NCBI GenBank assembly: GCA_014841595.1
Contig: JACYUE010000002.1
Coordinates: forward strand, 992,001-1,056,000
Length of the DNA: 64,000 bases
Direction of reading: 5' to 3'
Source of the DNA: Oxalobacteraceae sp. CFBP 8761
GTDB lineage: Bacteria; Pseudomonadota; Gammaproteobacteria; Burkholderiales; Burkholderiaceae_D
The position numbers and the translations under genes were made by a program. Position 1 is the stretch's first letter, and each line of letters begins with the position of its first letter. Below, in pieces: positions 9,647-19,397 of the stretch. The notes below the pieces were generated by a model. The model was given only the letters and a program-made list of their open reading frames with translations, did no database searches and was not told where the DNA came from.

Positions 9647-9682
9647 CTGGTGCTGCCGGCCTTACCTGGCCGGCAGCACCAG
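9647..9682. terminator. Bidirectional terminator between convergent genes
   Basis: A perfect 15-bp stem (CTGGTGCTGCCGGCC with its complement) closes a TTACCT loop. The hairpin lies 5 bp after the acylase stop and contains the last codons and stop (9662-9664) of the leftward gene. No T-run is evident, so termination may need Rho. Confidence 0.6.
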
Positions 9683-11833
9683 TTGCACGACCTGCAGCAG
9701 CTCGGTGATCGTCTCGGCGCCGGACGGGTGGCCGAGATAGTAGCCCTGCACCAGATCGCAGCCATATTCTTCGAGCAGCAGGAGCTGCTCGCCCGTCTCG
9801 ACGCCTTCGGCCACCACGACCATTTTCAGCCCGTGCGCCATCGCGATGATCGCGCGCGTGATGGCCGCGTTTTCAGAATCCTGCGGCAGGCCCGAAATGA
9901 AGCTGCGGTCGATTTTCAATGCGCGCACGTCGAAGCGCTTCAGGTAATTCATCGACGAATACCCGGTCCCGAAGTCGTCGATCGACAGGTGCACGCCGAT
10001 ATTGCGCAGGCGTTCGAGCGTGACCATCGTGGCGCGCGCATCGTCCATCAGCGTGCCTTCGGTGAGCTCCAGTTCGAGCAGGCGCGGCTCGAGCCCCGTG
10101 TCGAGCAGCGCCGAGAGCACGATCTGCGACAGGTTCTCGTCCTTGAACTGCTTGGCTGACAGGTTCACCGCGATGCGCAGCGTGCGCTGCGTCAGGCGTT
10201 GCCACGTGCGTGCCTGGCGGCAGGCGGTGCGCAGCACCCATTCGCCGATCGGCACGATCAGGCCCGTTTCTTCGGCCAGCGGAATGAACTCGGTCGGCGC
10301 GATCAGGCCTCGTTCGGGATGGCGCCAGCGCACCAGCGCTTCGACGCCGACGATCTCCGCGCTGGCCACGTCGCGCTGCGGCTGGTAGACCAGGTACAGC
10401 TCGTCGTTTTGCAGTGCGCGGCGCAGGCCGACCTCGAGCTTCACGTGGCTCATGATCTGCATCGTCAGCGATGAGCTGTACAGCTTCGCGTTGTTCTTGC
10501 CGCAGCTCTTCGCGTGGTACATCGCGGTGTCGGCAAACTTGAGGAGCGAGACGCAATCGTCGCCGTCTTCCGGGAACAGCGAGATGCCAATGCTGGCCGT
10601 GACGAAGATCTCGTTGCCTTCGATGATGAACGAACGCTGCATCGCTTCCTTGACGCGGTGCGCGACGTTGAGCGCGTGCTCGACCCGTTCGAGGTCCGGG
10701 ATCAGGATCGTGAATTCGTCGCCACCCAGGCGCGCCAGGTTGCTGGCGCCGTCTTCGTTCACCTCGCCGCCGTCGCCGCGCGAGACCACGTCGCTCGGGC
10801 GCGTGGTCTCGCGCAGGCGCTCGGACACCATCTTGAGCAGCTGGTCGCCCGCATTGTGGCCAAGCGTGTCGTTGATGCGCTTGAATGCGTCGAGGTCCAT
10901 GAACAGCACCGCGAACTTCTTGTTGCCGATCCGCGAGCGGTGCAGCTCGCGTTCGAGCGTTTCCAGGAACGCCTGGCGGTTCGGAATCCCTGTCAGGCCG
11001 TCGCAATAGGCCAGGCGCCGGATCTGTTCTTCGGCGCGTTTGCGCTCGCTGATATCGCGCACGAGACCCAGCACTTCGGACGAACTGGTGGCCACCAGGC
11101 GCGCCTCGAAATGCTGGGCCACGCCGGCGTCGACCAGTTCGTATTCGACCGAGCGCACCTGGTGCGTGGTCAGCACGGCTTTCATCTGCTCCAGCATGCG
11201 CCCGGCGATGTCCGGCGGCAGCGTCGCGGTCAGGTGTTTGCCGATGAAGCGGGCGCCGGCGCTGTCGGGCGGGTCCGGGCGCGTGAGGCTGCCCTGGCCA
11301 GGTTGTTCGTGACCGGGACGTTCGTGCCCCTGCTCGTAATCCAGATAGAAGCCGTCGGCGTTCAGGCGAAAGAAGGTATCGGGAATCGCCGCCAGCACGG
11401 CGCGGTTCTGGGCGTCGGCGATGCGCAGGCGGGCGATGGCGTCGCTGGCGCGCAGCACGTACAGCACGCGGTGGCCGAGGATCTGCCAGTTGATCGGCTT
11501 GGACACGAAATCGGTCGCGCCCACTTCGTAGGCGTGGGTGACGGCTTCGATGTCGTCGCTGCCGGTCACCATGATGACCGGCACGCAGACGCCATCGCGT
11601 TCGGCGGCGCGGATCGCGCGGCAGGCAGCGAAACCGTCCATGCGCGGCATGTCGACATCCATCAGGATCAGGTCGGGCTGGCCGGTGCGGGCCTGGTCGA
11701 GGGCGTCGATGCCGTCGCCGGCCTGGATCCCGTCCAGGCCAACCTGTGCCAGCATTTCGAGCATCAGCATCCGCATGACCGGATCGTCGTCGGCAACCAG
11801 GACCGTCACGCGCTGGGTGGGAGCGGAAGGCAT
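9662..11833 (-). CDS. Response regulator with PAS-like, GGDEF and EAL domains
   Basis: A 723-residue c-di-GMP enzyme under phosphorelay control. In order: an N-terminal receiver domain ([13 protein letters not shown], phosphoacceptor D in [14 protein letters not shown] in VSKPI); a short PAS-like region at about 150-270; GGDEF with an intact RLGGDEF signature; and EAL with [10 protein letters not shown] and [16 protein letters not shown]. Both catalytic signatures look complete, so direction of activity cannot be predicted. The start at 11833 is supported by AAGGA eight bases upstream and lies one base after the stop of the upstream hybrid kinase, so the pair is translationally coupled. Confidence 0.93.
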   Translation of the reverse strand: MPSAPTQRVTVLVADDDPVMRMLMLEMLAQVGLDGIQAGDGIDALDQARTGQPDLILMDVDMPRMDGFAACRAIRAAERDGVCVPVIMVTGSDDIEAVTHAYEVGATDFVSKPINWQILGHRVLYVLRASDAIARLRIADAQNRAVLAAIPDTFFRLNADGFYLDYEQGHERPGHEQPGQGSLTRPDPPDSAGARFIGKHLTATLPPDIAGRMLEQMKAVLTTHQVRSVEYELVDAGVAQHFEARLVATSSSEVLGLVRDISERKRAEEQIRRLAYCDGLTGIPNRQAFLETLERELHRSRIGNKKFAVLFMDLDAFKRINDTLGHNAGDQLLKMVSERLRETTRPSDVVSRGDGGEVNEDGASNLARLGGDEFTILIPDLERVEHALNVAHRVKEAMQRSFIIEGNEIFVTASIGISLFPEDGDDCVSLLKFADTAMYHAKSCGKNNAKLYSSSLTMQIMSHVKLEVGLRRALQNDELYLVYQPQRDVASAEIVGVEALVRWRHPERGLIAPTEFIPLAEETGLIVPIGEWVLRTACRQARTWQRLTQRTLRIAVNLSAKQFKDENLSQIVLSALLDTGLEPRLLELELTEGTLMDDARATMVTLERLRNIGVHLSIDDFGTGYSSMNYLKRFDVRALKIDRSFISGLPQDSENAAITRAIIAMAHGLKMVVVAEGVETGEQLLLLEEYGCDLVQGYYLGHPSGAETITELLQVVQLVLPAR

Positions 11834-11834
11834 G

Positions 11835-14717
11835 TCAGGATTCCTTTTCAAGCGCTGCGTGCAGCGACAGTCTTACCGCGCGAAATTCGCGTGCCAGGTC
11901 GGCCAGCAGCGGGCCGCCGCTGTCCACATTGCCGCTGCGTCCCAGTTGTTCGAGCTCGCGGCACAGGCTTGACAAGTGCGTGGCGCCGATATTGGCGCTG
12001 GCCGATTTGAGGCCGTGGGCCACGCGCCGCACGCTTTCGGCGTCGCCTTCGCCCAGCGCCTGGCGCAGCGCATGCAACTGGCGCGGCGTGTCGCCGACGT
12101 AGGCGGCAATCACTTTCTGCACGAGCGCGTCGCCGTCGTCGCGGCTCAGGGCGCGGATATTCTCCAGGGCGGTGCGGTTGATCGGATCGGCGCCTGGGGT
12201 AGTGTGCTGATCGGTGCGCGTGGAGGCAGTAGCCGCCGCAGGCGCAGGCGCAGGCCGGGATGACGGCAGCGGCGTCGCTGGCGCGATCTCGACAACCGGC
12301 TCGTCGCCATGCTCGCGCGCCGACAGCAGCGGCATCGCGATCCAGCGGCCGATGACGGTGGCCAGCTGCTGCTGGGTGAAGGGCTTGGACAGGTAATCGT
12401 CCATGCCCGCCGCCAGGCATGCTTCGCGGTCGCCCTGCAGCGCGTTGGCGGTGATCGCGATCACGGGCAGCCCGCGCTGGCGGCCCATCTCGCGCTCGTG
12501 GCGCCGGATTTCGCCGGTGGCCGCAAAGCCGTCCATCACCGGCATCTGGCAATCCATCAGCACCGCATCCCAGCGGCCTTCGTGCACGGCGCGCAGCGCT
12601 TCCTGGCCGTTTTTCGCGCAGCCCGTTTCGAGGCCCAGGCTTTCCAGCATCGCGCGGGCGACTTCGACGTTGACCGGGTTGTCCTCGGCCAGCAGCACGC
12701 GCCGCGCGCGCCGGGCCGGATGCAGCGCCGGCTCCTGGCCGCTGCCCTCAGCCGGCGGCGCGGCCGGCCGCTGCAGCCGCGCCGCCCGCACCGCCAGGCA
12801 CGCATACAGATCGGCCGCGCGCGCCGGCTTGACCAGCTGGTACGCCACGCCCGCTTCGCGCCGTTGTACCGGATCGGCGGCCAGCCGTTCGGGGCTGAGC
12901 AGCACCAAGTGCGTGTCGCGCGCCAGCGGTTCGGCGCGCACTGCGGCGGCCAGGGCCAGGCCGCTGGTCTCGCACAGTTCCATGTCCAGCACCGCCGCAT
13001 CGTAGGGCCGGCCGGCGCGGGCCGCGTTGACCAGCCACTCGAACGCGAGTGCGCCACCGACGTCGTCGCACTGCGCATGCCACGTCGTCAGCTGCTGTAC
13101 CAGCGCCTTGCGGCTGGTGTCCTGCTCGTCGACGACCAGCACGCGCAGGCCATCGAGTGTGTTGAGGTGATGGCCCGGCGCGTCCGCGTCGACCCGGTGC
13201 TTGTCGAAGCTGACCGTGAACCAGAACACCGAGCCGCGCTGCTGTGCATTCTCGACGCCGATGGCGCCGTTCATCAGCTCGACGATTTGCTTCGAAATCG
13301 CCAGGCCCAGGCCAGTGCCGCCGTACTTGCGGGTGGTGGAGTCGTCCGCCTGCGAGAAGGCGTTGAACAGGCGCGCCCGTGCTTCGCGCGAAATGCCGAT
13401 GCCGGTGTCGTGCACTTCAAAGCGCAGCACGACCTGTTGCGGGTCTTCGCCCGCCACGCGCACGCGCGCCAGGATGCGCCCATCGTCGGTGAACTTGAGC
13501 GCGTTGCCCAGCAGGTTGGCCAGGATCTGGCGCAGCCGGTTCGGGTCGCCGCAGATCGCGACCGGGATGTCATTGGCGATGTCGAAGTCGCACGCCAGGC
13601 CCTTGGCCGCGGCTTGCGGCGTGTAGACCTTGTGGATCTCGTCGAGCAGGTCCCACAGGTTGAAGTTGATGTACTCGATCGTGAGCTTGCCGGCTTCGAT
13701 CTTGGAAAAATCGAGGATGTCGTTGATGATCACCAGGAGATGCTCGCCCGAGCGTTTCACCAGCTGCGTGTAGTTGCGCTGGGCGTCGGTGAGCGACGTG
13801 GCCAGCAGCATGTCGGTCATGCCCAGCACGCCGTTCATCGGCGTGCGGATCTCGTGGCTCATCGTGGCCAGAAAGCCGCTCTTGGCGCGGCTGGCCGCTT
13901 CGGCCGCATTCTTGGCTTTCTCGAGCTGCTCGGTGCGCACGCCGACCTGGCGTTCGAGCTCGTCGCGGTGGTGCAGCAGGGCGGCGCCGCGCTCTTCGAT
14001 CTGCGCCAGCATGCCGTTGAAGCTGTCGATCAGCACGCCCAGTTCGTCGCTGCGCGTGTGCGGGATGCGCAGGCCGTAGTTCTGGCTGGCCGAAACCTTG
14101 TGCGCGGCCTGGATCAGCTTGGTGATCGGCTCGGCGATGCTGTGCTTGAGGCGTCCGGCCAGCACCAGCGACACGAGCAGCGCCGCGCCCATCGCCAGCC
14201 CGATCACGCCCAGGCTCGTGGCGATGTCGAGCCACATCGGCAACAGGTCGGCCTCGATCATCACCGCGCCCACCACCAGTTCGCCGTGCCGCACTGCCTG
14301 CACCACGCGCATGTGGCGCGCCAGCAGCGCGCGGCCGCCGCGGTTGATCTGCTCGAGCGTGCCGGCCTCGATGTCGTCCAGCGGCGCGAGGGCGGCGGCC
14401 TGGCGCCCCGGCGTGTGGTAGGCGGCGATGGGCTGACCGAAACGGTCGTACAGCACGGCGGCCGAGACGCTCTGGCGGGCTTCGAGGGCCGACAGCGTCG
14501 CGCCGGCCTGCTTGCGGTCGACCAGCATCAGGTCGCCGGCGCAGGCCGCGCCGATGACGCGCGCGAATGCCGTCAGTTGCGCAGCTTCGGCGCGGCGGTG
14601 ATTGTGGATGGAGGTGACGGCAAACGCGGCGAACACGAACAGCAACGCCGTCGCGGTCGAGAGCAGCGAGATGATGGTCAGCTTCCGGTTCAGGCTTGAG
14701 CGCTCGAAGTTCGGCAT
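11835..14717 (-). CDS. Hybrid sensor histidine kinase with CHASE8-like sensor, two receivers and HPt
   Basis: A 960-residue tripartite (BarA-like) phosphorelay kinase of the inner membrane. In order: TM1 (about 14-36), a periplasmic CHASE8-like domain, TM2 (about 165-190), HAMP, coiled coil, HisKA with the phosphorylated His in [10 protein letters not shown], HATPase (DTGIGI and [11 protein letters not shown]), a weak receiver (VLDMEL), a canonical receiver ([16 protein letters not shown]), and a C-terminal HPt ([14 protein letters not shown]). The start MPNFERSS at 14717 is chosen because the longer reading frame would run into the divergent ferredoxin gene and is unlike the family. The likely partner is the downstream REC-GGDEF-EAL gene. 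Confidence 0.92.
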   Translation of the reverse strand: MPNFERSSLNRKLTIISLLSTATALLFVFAAFAVTSIHNHRRAEAAQLTAFARVIGAACAGDLMLVDRKQAGATLSALEARQSVSAAVLYDRFGQPIAAYHTPGRQAAALAPLDDIEAGTLEQINRGGRALLARHMRVVQAVRHGELVVGAVMIEADLLPMWLDIATSLGVIGLAMGAALLVSLVLAGRLKHSIAEPITKLIQAAHKVSASQNYGLRIPHTRSDELGVLIDSFNGMLAQIEERGAALLHHRDELERQVGVRTEQLEKAKNAAEAASRAKSGFLATMSHEIRTPMNGVLGMTDMLLATSLTDAQRNYTQLVKRSGEHLLVIINDILDFSKIEAGKLTIEYINFNLWDLLDEIHKVYTPQAAAKGLACDFDIANDIPVAICGDPNRLRQILANLLGNALKFTDDGRILARVRVAGEDPQQVVLRFEVHDTGIGISREARARLFNAFSQADDSTTRKYGGTGLGLAISKQIVELMNGAIGVENAQQRGSVFWFTVSFDKHRVDADAPGHHLNTLDGLRVLVVDEQDTSRKALVQQLTTWHAQCDDVGGALAFEWLVNAARAGRPYDAAVLDMELCETSGLALAAAVRAEPLARDTHLVLLSPERLAADPVQRREAGVAYQLVKPARAADLYACLAVRAARLQRPAAPPAEGSGQEPALHPARRARRVLLAEDNPVNVEVARAMLESLGLETGCAKNGQEALRAVHEGRWDAVLMDCQMPVMDGFAATGEIRRHEREMGRQRGLPVIAITANALQGDREACLAAGMDDYLSKPFTQQQLATVIGRWIAMPLLSAREHGDEPVVEIAPATPLPSSRPAPAPAAATASTRTDQHTTPGADPINRTALENIRALSRDDGDALVQKVIAAYVGDTPRQLHALRQALGEGDAESVRRVAHGLKSASANIGATHLSSLCRELEQLGRSGNVDSGGPLLADLAREFRAVRLSLHAALEKES

Positions 14718-15000
14718 CGCAATTCCCGCGGTGGGCACAGCGGCATGGACCTGCACGACGCGGATCCTCCGCGCGGGAAAGAGCCCGCAGGAAAAAAATA
14801 TACGGGGTAGGAGCGTGCGCGGCTTTGCGTGAGCGCAAAGGGGGCGGGCGAACCGGGTTCGTGTTGCAAATACGCCCAATTCGTCAATGTGCCGAAGTGG
14901 GCCACATCGGTGACTGTGGGATAACCCCATATGGGTATTTTGATAACGCGACCGGCTGGCTGTCATACAATCCTGCCTGGCACGACTCACAAGGATGTTC

Positions 15001-15744
15001 ATGAACAACGCTTCCGCTACCGCCAGTCCCCAATGGGGCATGGCCGTCGATCTCGAACGCTGCATTGGCTGCCACGCCTGTTCCGTCGCCTGCAAGGTCG
15101 AGAATGCCGTGTCACTGGGCTTTTTCCGCACCAAGGTGTATTACTACGATTACGCGGCCACCAATCCGTTCAATCGCCAGCCAACGACGAAACGGGCGTT
15201 CCTGCCTACGCTGTGCATGCAGTGCACCGACGCGCCGTGCCTGGACGCCTGTCCCACCGATGCCATCACGCGCGGTGCCGACGGTATCGTGCGCATCGAT
15301 GCAGACGTCTGCGACCGCAGTCGCGATTGCATCAAGGCCTGCCCGTACGGCGCCATCCACATCGATCCCGTCTCGCAAGTGGCCGACAAGTGCGATTTTT
15401 GCGCGCACCGGCTGGAGGCGGATATGGCGCCAGCCTGCGTGGAGGTGTGCCCAGCTGGCGTGTTTGCCTTTGGTGACCTGAAGGATCCTGCCAGCCCTGT
15501 CAGTGTGTTCAACGCCAGGCATGGCACGCAGGTCAAGGCGATGAAGGCGGAAGAAAAGACACGCCCGCGCGTGCAGTACCGCGGCCTTGGTACGGCCGTG
15601 CCGCTGGCAATGGAAAAGAAGGTGCCGACAGGGCGTCCGCATGACCCGATGTCGTACGAGACCGATACCTGGGACCAGCTCAAGGCGGCATTCTCGCCGG
15701 CGCCAGCGTCGACGCCCCACCCGACAACACCACGGAAAGGGTAA
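15001..15744 (+). CDS. Iron-sulphur electron-transfer subunit (DmsB/TtrB/PhsB-like)
   Basis: A 247-residue ferredoxin-like subunit that should pass electrons to or from the molybdopterin subunit encoded next. Cysteine sets are C21/24/27/31, C72/75/80/84, C104/-/110/114 and C131/134/146/150. The third set has Ser at 107 where a cysteine is expected, which predicts a [3Fe-4S] centre. ATG 15001 fits AAGGA at 14991-14995; the ATG at 14995 is too close to it. There is no signal peptide, so export would be by hitchhiking with the Tat-borne partner. The gap to the next gene is 2 bp. Confidence 0.88.
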   Translation: MNNASATASPQWGMAVDLERCIGCHACSVACKVENAVSLGFFRTKVYYYDYAATNPFNRQPTTKRAFLPTLCMQCTDAPCLDACPTDAITRGADGIVRIDADVCDRSRDCIKACPYGAIHIDPVSQVADKCDFCAHRLEADMAPACVEVCPAGVFAFGDLKDPASPVSVFNARHGTQVKAMKAEEKTRPRVQYRGLGTAVPLAMEKKVPTGRPHDPMSYETDTWDQLKAAFSPAPASTPHPTTPRKG

Positions 15745-15746
15745 TC

Positions 15747-18404
15747 ATGGACCGCCGTCATTTCATCAAGCGGGGCTTCGGCGCCATGGCGACGTTGGGC
15801 CTGGGCGACACGATCCTGCTCACGCACGGCGCCGCCCAGGCGGCCGAGCAGGTGCTCAATTACACGCCCGTGCTGGCGGGCGAACGCGCCGGCCAGCTGC
15901 GCAAGGTAAAAAATAATTACCGCACCGCCAAGCGCATCACCAGCGTGTGCCTGAACTGCTCGACCGTCTGCGGCATCGAGGCCCATGTGGTGGACAACAA
16001 GGTCATCAAGATTCGGGGCAATCCGCTCGACCCGAACATGGGCAGCTACATGACGTGCGCCAAGGGCCAGTCGGGACCGACGATCAACGATTATCCGGAG
16101 CGCCTGCTGTATCCATTGAAGCGTGTGGGCAAGCGGGGCGAGGGGCTGTGGCAGCGCATCAGCTGGGACGAGGCCTATACCGAAGTGGCCGACCGCATCA
16201 AGGCAAGCATCGCCAGTGGCCATCCGGAGCGCGTGGCGCTGCACCAGGGCCGCTCGCGCATCGACGCGGAAATCAACCGGTTTTTATCGGCCATCGGCAC
16301 GCCCGTGCAACTGAACCATCGCGCCCTGTGCTCATCGAACAAGCGGGCCGCGAACTATGTATCGCTGGGCGAGACAGACTGGGAATCGATCGACGCCGAG
16401 CGCTGCACGTACTTTCTTAATTTCGGCGCCAATTTCTACGAGGCGCACCAGGGCGGCCTGCACCTGGTCAGCCGCGTCGTCAAGGCGCGCTACGACCATG
16501 GCGCCAAGCTGGTGACGTTCGACGTGCGCCTGTCCAACACGGCCGGGCGCAGCGACGAGTGGCACCAGCCGTTTCCTGGCACCGAAGGCGCGGTGGCACT
16601 GGCGATGGCTCATGTCATGCTGCGTGAAAACGAATTCGATCAGGCGTTCGTGGACCAGTACGTCCAACCGGGTGTCGCCACGCTGCGCACGTGGCTGGCC
16701 GACTGCACGCCGGCATGGGCCGCCAAACTGTCGGGCATCGCGGTGGCCGACATCGAACGGCTGGCGCTGGAATTCGCGCGCGCACGTCCCGCCACCGTTG
16801 CTTTCTCTAACCGGGGCGTCGGCGCGCACTTCAACGGCTTCAATGCCGAGCGTGCGGTCGTGATGCTCAATGCGCTGGCTGGCTCCATCGCCAGGCCGGG
16901 CGGGTATTGCTACGGTCTCGACGAAAAATTGTCGATCGGCCGCTACCCCCAGCCGCTGCCGCTGCCGCCGGCACCAAAAATTCGCACGGACCTGGAAGAC
17001 CCGCCCGAGTGGCCGCTGGCGAACCGCTGGCAGAAGATGAAAGTAGGCCAGATCGTCTACGATTTTCTGCGCCAGGGCCGGGCCAAACTGGACGTCTATC
17101 TGACCTACACGCTGGGTTCGCCGATGACGTGGCCGGAGGGCCGCAGCACCACGGTCGAGGTGCTGCTCGATGAAACGCTGATCCCGTTCCATGCGTGTTC
17201 CGACATCGTCTATTCTGAAACGGCGCATTACGCTGATCTGATCCTGCCGGATGCGACGTACCTGGAACGCTGGGGCCTGGATATCCGCAACAATCTCGAG
17301 TTGACCCACTTCGTCACGCTGCGCCAGCCGCTGACCAGTCCACCAGGCGATGCACGCAGTTTTGCCGACGTCCTGTTCGACATCGGCCGGCGTCTGGGGC
17401 CGGAGCAGGCGAAATATTTCCAGTTCGGCAGCCACGAGGATTTCGTGCGCGTCCAGTGTTCGAAACTGCCGACGGTGGGGCCGGACGGGCGCCAGTTCAA
17501 GGACGGGTTCGAGTACATGAAATTCTACGGCGCGTTCGTCGACAAGTCGGCGCCGAAACCGTACGAGATCTACCGCAAGCCGCTCAGCGACAAGCAACTG
17601 GCTGGCTCGCGCGTCGAGGCAGGGAGCGGCGTGGTCTACCGCCCCAATGACAAGGGCAAGGACAGCGCCGTGGGCCTGCAGGTCGATGGCAAGGCAGTGC
17701 GGGGCTTTGCCACGCCGTCCCGCAAGTTCGAAATCCACGCGCCGGAGATCACCCAGGTGGCCAGGGCGCTTGGCATCGTCGACGATGGCATGCCGACCTT
17801 TGCACGCATTCCGTCGCACGTGGACTTGCCGGCGGACCGGTTCATTCTGACGTCTTTCAAATGGAACGTGCACACGCAGGGCAGGACGGCATCGCAGAAA
17901 TACCTGTCCGAGATCGTGCACGACAATCCCATGTGGATCAACGTAGCGACAGCGAAAAAGCTGGGCGTGAAAAGTGGCGACATGGTCGAGCTGACGACGT
18001 ACCGCCCGCGTTCCGGCGAGCACAAGGCGCAGCAGGCGTATCGCGGAACAGGCGAAGTGATCGGTTCGGCGCGCATGCGCGTGTTCGTCACGCGCGGCAT
18101 CCATCCGCGGGTGGTGGCCGTGTCCAACTCGCTCGGGTGGATCAGTGGCGGCCGCGCCAGTGAAGGCAAGAGCGGCTGGCGGGCCGATGTGGCAGCGCGG
18201 AGCATCAGTCCCGATGCGGCCAAAGGCTACGCGCCTGCGCCGGCGCTGGATGACCTGAACGCTGGCGTCTGGTGGGACAAGAAGAACGGCGGGCGGGGCA
18301 ATGGTGTCAACATCAATGCGTTGCTGCCGATCAATCCCCAGCCGCTGGTGGGCATGCAGGCATGGTTCGATACGGTGTGTTCGCTGCGCAAAGTGTCATC
18401 TTGA
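15747..18404 (+). CDS. Molybdopterin oxidoreductase catalytic subunit (tetrathionate/thiosulfate/polysulfide reductase-like)
   Basis: An 885-residue member of the DMSO reductase superfamily binding bis-MGD and a [4Fe-4S] cluster (C68, C71, C75, C104). A twin-arginine signal, DRRHFIKRGFGAMATLG, indicates export. C195 in HRALCSSN is at the usual place for the molybdenum ligand, which favours the PsrA/PhsA/TtrA/NapA type over serine-type DmsA. A C-terminal dinucleotide-binding domain is present (FILTSFKWNVHTQGRT, HDNPMWIN). Substrate is not determinable. No NrfD/PsrC-type anchor is encoded nearby. It forms an operon with the preceding subunit. Confidence 0.87.
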   Translation: MDRRHFIKRGFGAMATLGLGDTILLTHGAAQAAEQVLNYTPVLAGERAGQLRKVKNNYRTAKRITSVCLNCSTVCGIEAHVVDNKVIKIRGNPLDPNMGSYMTCAKGQSGPTINDYPERLLYPLKRVGKRGEGLWQRISWDEAYTEVADRIKASIASGHPERVALHQGRSRIDAEINRFLSAIGTPVQLNHRALCSSNKRAANYVSLGETDWESIDAERCTYFLNFGANFYEAHQGGLHLVSRVVKARYDHGAKLVTFDVRLSNTAGRSDEWHQPFPGTEGAVALAMAHVMLRENEFDQAFVDQYVQPGVATLRTWLADCTPAWAAKLSGIAVADIERLALEFARARPATVAFSNRGVGAHFNGFNAERAVVMLNALAGSIARPGGYCYGLDEKLSIGRYPQPLPLPPAPKIRTDLEDPPEWPLANRWQKMKVGQIVYDFLRQGRAKLDVYLTYTLGSPMTWPEGRSTTVEVLLDETLIPFHACSDIVYSETAHYADLILPDATYLERWGLDIRNNLELTHFVTLRQPLTSPPGDARSFADVLFDIGRRLGPEQAKYFQFGSHEDFVRVQCSKLPTVGPDGRQFKDGFEYMKFYGAFVDKSAPKPYEIYRKPLSDKQLAGSRVEAGSGVVYRPNDKGKDSAVGLQVDGKAVRGFATPSRKFEIHAPEITQVARALGIVDDGMPTFARIPSHVDLPADRFILTSFKWNVHTQGRTASQKYLSEIVHDNPMWINVATAKKLGVKSGDMVELTTYRPRSGEHKAQQAYRGTGEVIGSARMRVFVTRGIHPRVVAVSNSLGWISGGRASEGKSGWRADVAARSISPDAAKGYAPAPALDDLNAGVWWDKKNGGRGNGVNINALLPINPQPLVGMQAWFDTVCSLRKVSS

Positions 18405-18665
18405 TGGCTGCCGCAGCGCACGGTTTCCAGTAGTGCGCTCGGCTTTCGTCCTAATAAGTAACTAACCAACAGTAAGACTACCAGGCGGAAAAGAGCGGTC
18501 TTCAAGGCCATCCCTCACTTACGACGTCTCATGGGTGAACGTTGAGGAAGGGAGGGCAGTACGTAAAGCGATACTCGGACAGCGGGTCACTCGCCTGTTA
18601 GTGGTTGGGAACGCGGGCGGCGTGCGCAGATCGCCGCCGCCCCGCAGGTTACGGAAAATCGGGAA

Positions 18666-19301
18666 TCAGTCGATTTCGCTGACGAACTGGTCGAGCGGGC
18701 GGCGCACTTTCGCCAGGCCTGCCAGCCAGTCATCTTCGGTCTTGCGGTAGCCCAGCGGCAGAATGACCACGCTACGCAGGTGACGTTCGCCCAGGTTCAG
18801 GATGCTGTCGACAGCGGCCGGATCGAAGCCTTCCATCGGCGTGCAATCGACTTCCTCGAAGGCGGCCGCGATCATCGCCGCGCTGAAACCGATGTAGGCC
18901 TGGCGCGCCGCGTGCTCGAAGTTCACCTGCGCATCGCGGCCCGGATAGGTCGACAGCAGTTGCTGGCGGTAGGCTTCCCAGCCTTCGTTGCGGAAACCGC
19001 GCACTTCGTTGGTCAGGTCGAACATGTGGTTGATGCGCTCGGGCGTGTAGTTGTCCCAGGCCGCAAAGACCAGCAGGTGCGAGGCATCGACCACCTGCGC
19101 CTGGTTCCAGGCGACGTCCTTGATCTTGGCGCGCAGCGCCTGATTCTTCACGATCAGGATTTCATAGGGCTGCAAGCCGGACGACGTCGGCGCCAGGCGC
19201 GCCGCTTCGATGATCCGGTCCATCTTATCCTGCGGCACCTTGCGGGTCGGGTCCATTGCCTTGGTGGCATAGCGCCAGTTCAGTTTGTCTAGCAATTCCA
19301 T
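18666..19301 (-). CDS. NAD(P)H-dependent nitroreductase family protein
   Basis: A 211-residue FMN flavoenzyme of the NfsB/nitroreductase family, likely a homodimer that reduces nitroaromatics or quinones. It shows WRYATKAMDPTRKVPQDKMDRI, the FMN-binding APTSSGLQPYEILIV, and the C-terminal GYRKTEDDWLAGL block. The start MELLDKLNWR at 19301 has AAAGGAATCAC directly upstream; the longer frame starting at 19331 lacks one. It diverges from a LysR-type regulator, a common arrangement in which the LysR protein controls the reductase. Confidence 0.9.
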   Translation of the reverse strand: MELLDKLNWRYATKAMDPTRKVPQDKMDRIIEAARLAPTSSGLQPYEILIVKNQALRAKIKDVAWNQAQVVDASHLLVFAAWDNYTPERINHMFDLTNEVRGFRNEGWEAYRQQLLSTYPGRDAQVNFEHAARQAYIGFSAAMIAAAFEEVDCTPMEGFDPAAVDSILNLGERHLRSVVILPLGYRKTEDDWLAGLAKVRRPLDQFVSEID

Positions 19302-19349
19302 GTGATTCCTTTTTAAAGATAGATGCACCATTGTATTTTTTCTCAGCAG

Positions 19350-19362
19350 ATAGATAAACTAT
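19350..19362. promoter_or_regulatory. Candidate LysR-type operator
   Basis: ATAG-N5-CTAT lies in the 96-bp gap between the divergent nitroreductase and LysR genes and fits the loose T-N11-A form of LysR sites. The evidence is only the dyad and its position. Confidence 0.3.
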
Positions 19363-19397
19363 GATTCTGGCAAATTATTTGTTCTTGAGGAGACAAG

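Noticed and set aside
7733..10159. 808-codon ORF on the + strand
   Set aside because: It is a frame-shifted shadow of the penicillin acylase gene running into the antisense of the next gene; Arg-rich, with no start site signals.
12309..14699. 796-codon ORF on the + strand
   Set aside because: Antisense shadow of the hybrid histidine kinase, whose domains are all intact on the other strand.
14930..14960. Fnr box upstream of the molybdenum oxidoreductase
   Set aside because: Only one half-site (TTGAT) is present; no ATCAA at the right distance.
14718..15134. Longer N-terminus of the hybrid kinase
   Set aside because: It would overlap the divergent ferredoxin gene and its promoter, and the added residues do not resemble a kinase N-terminus.
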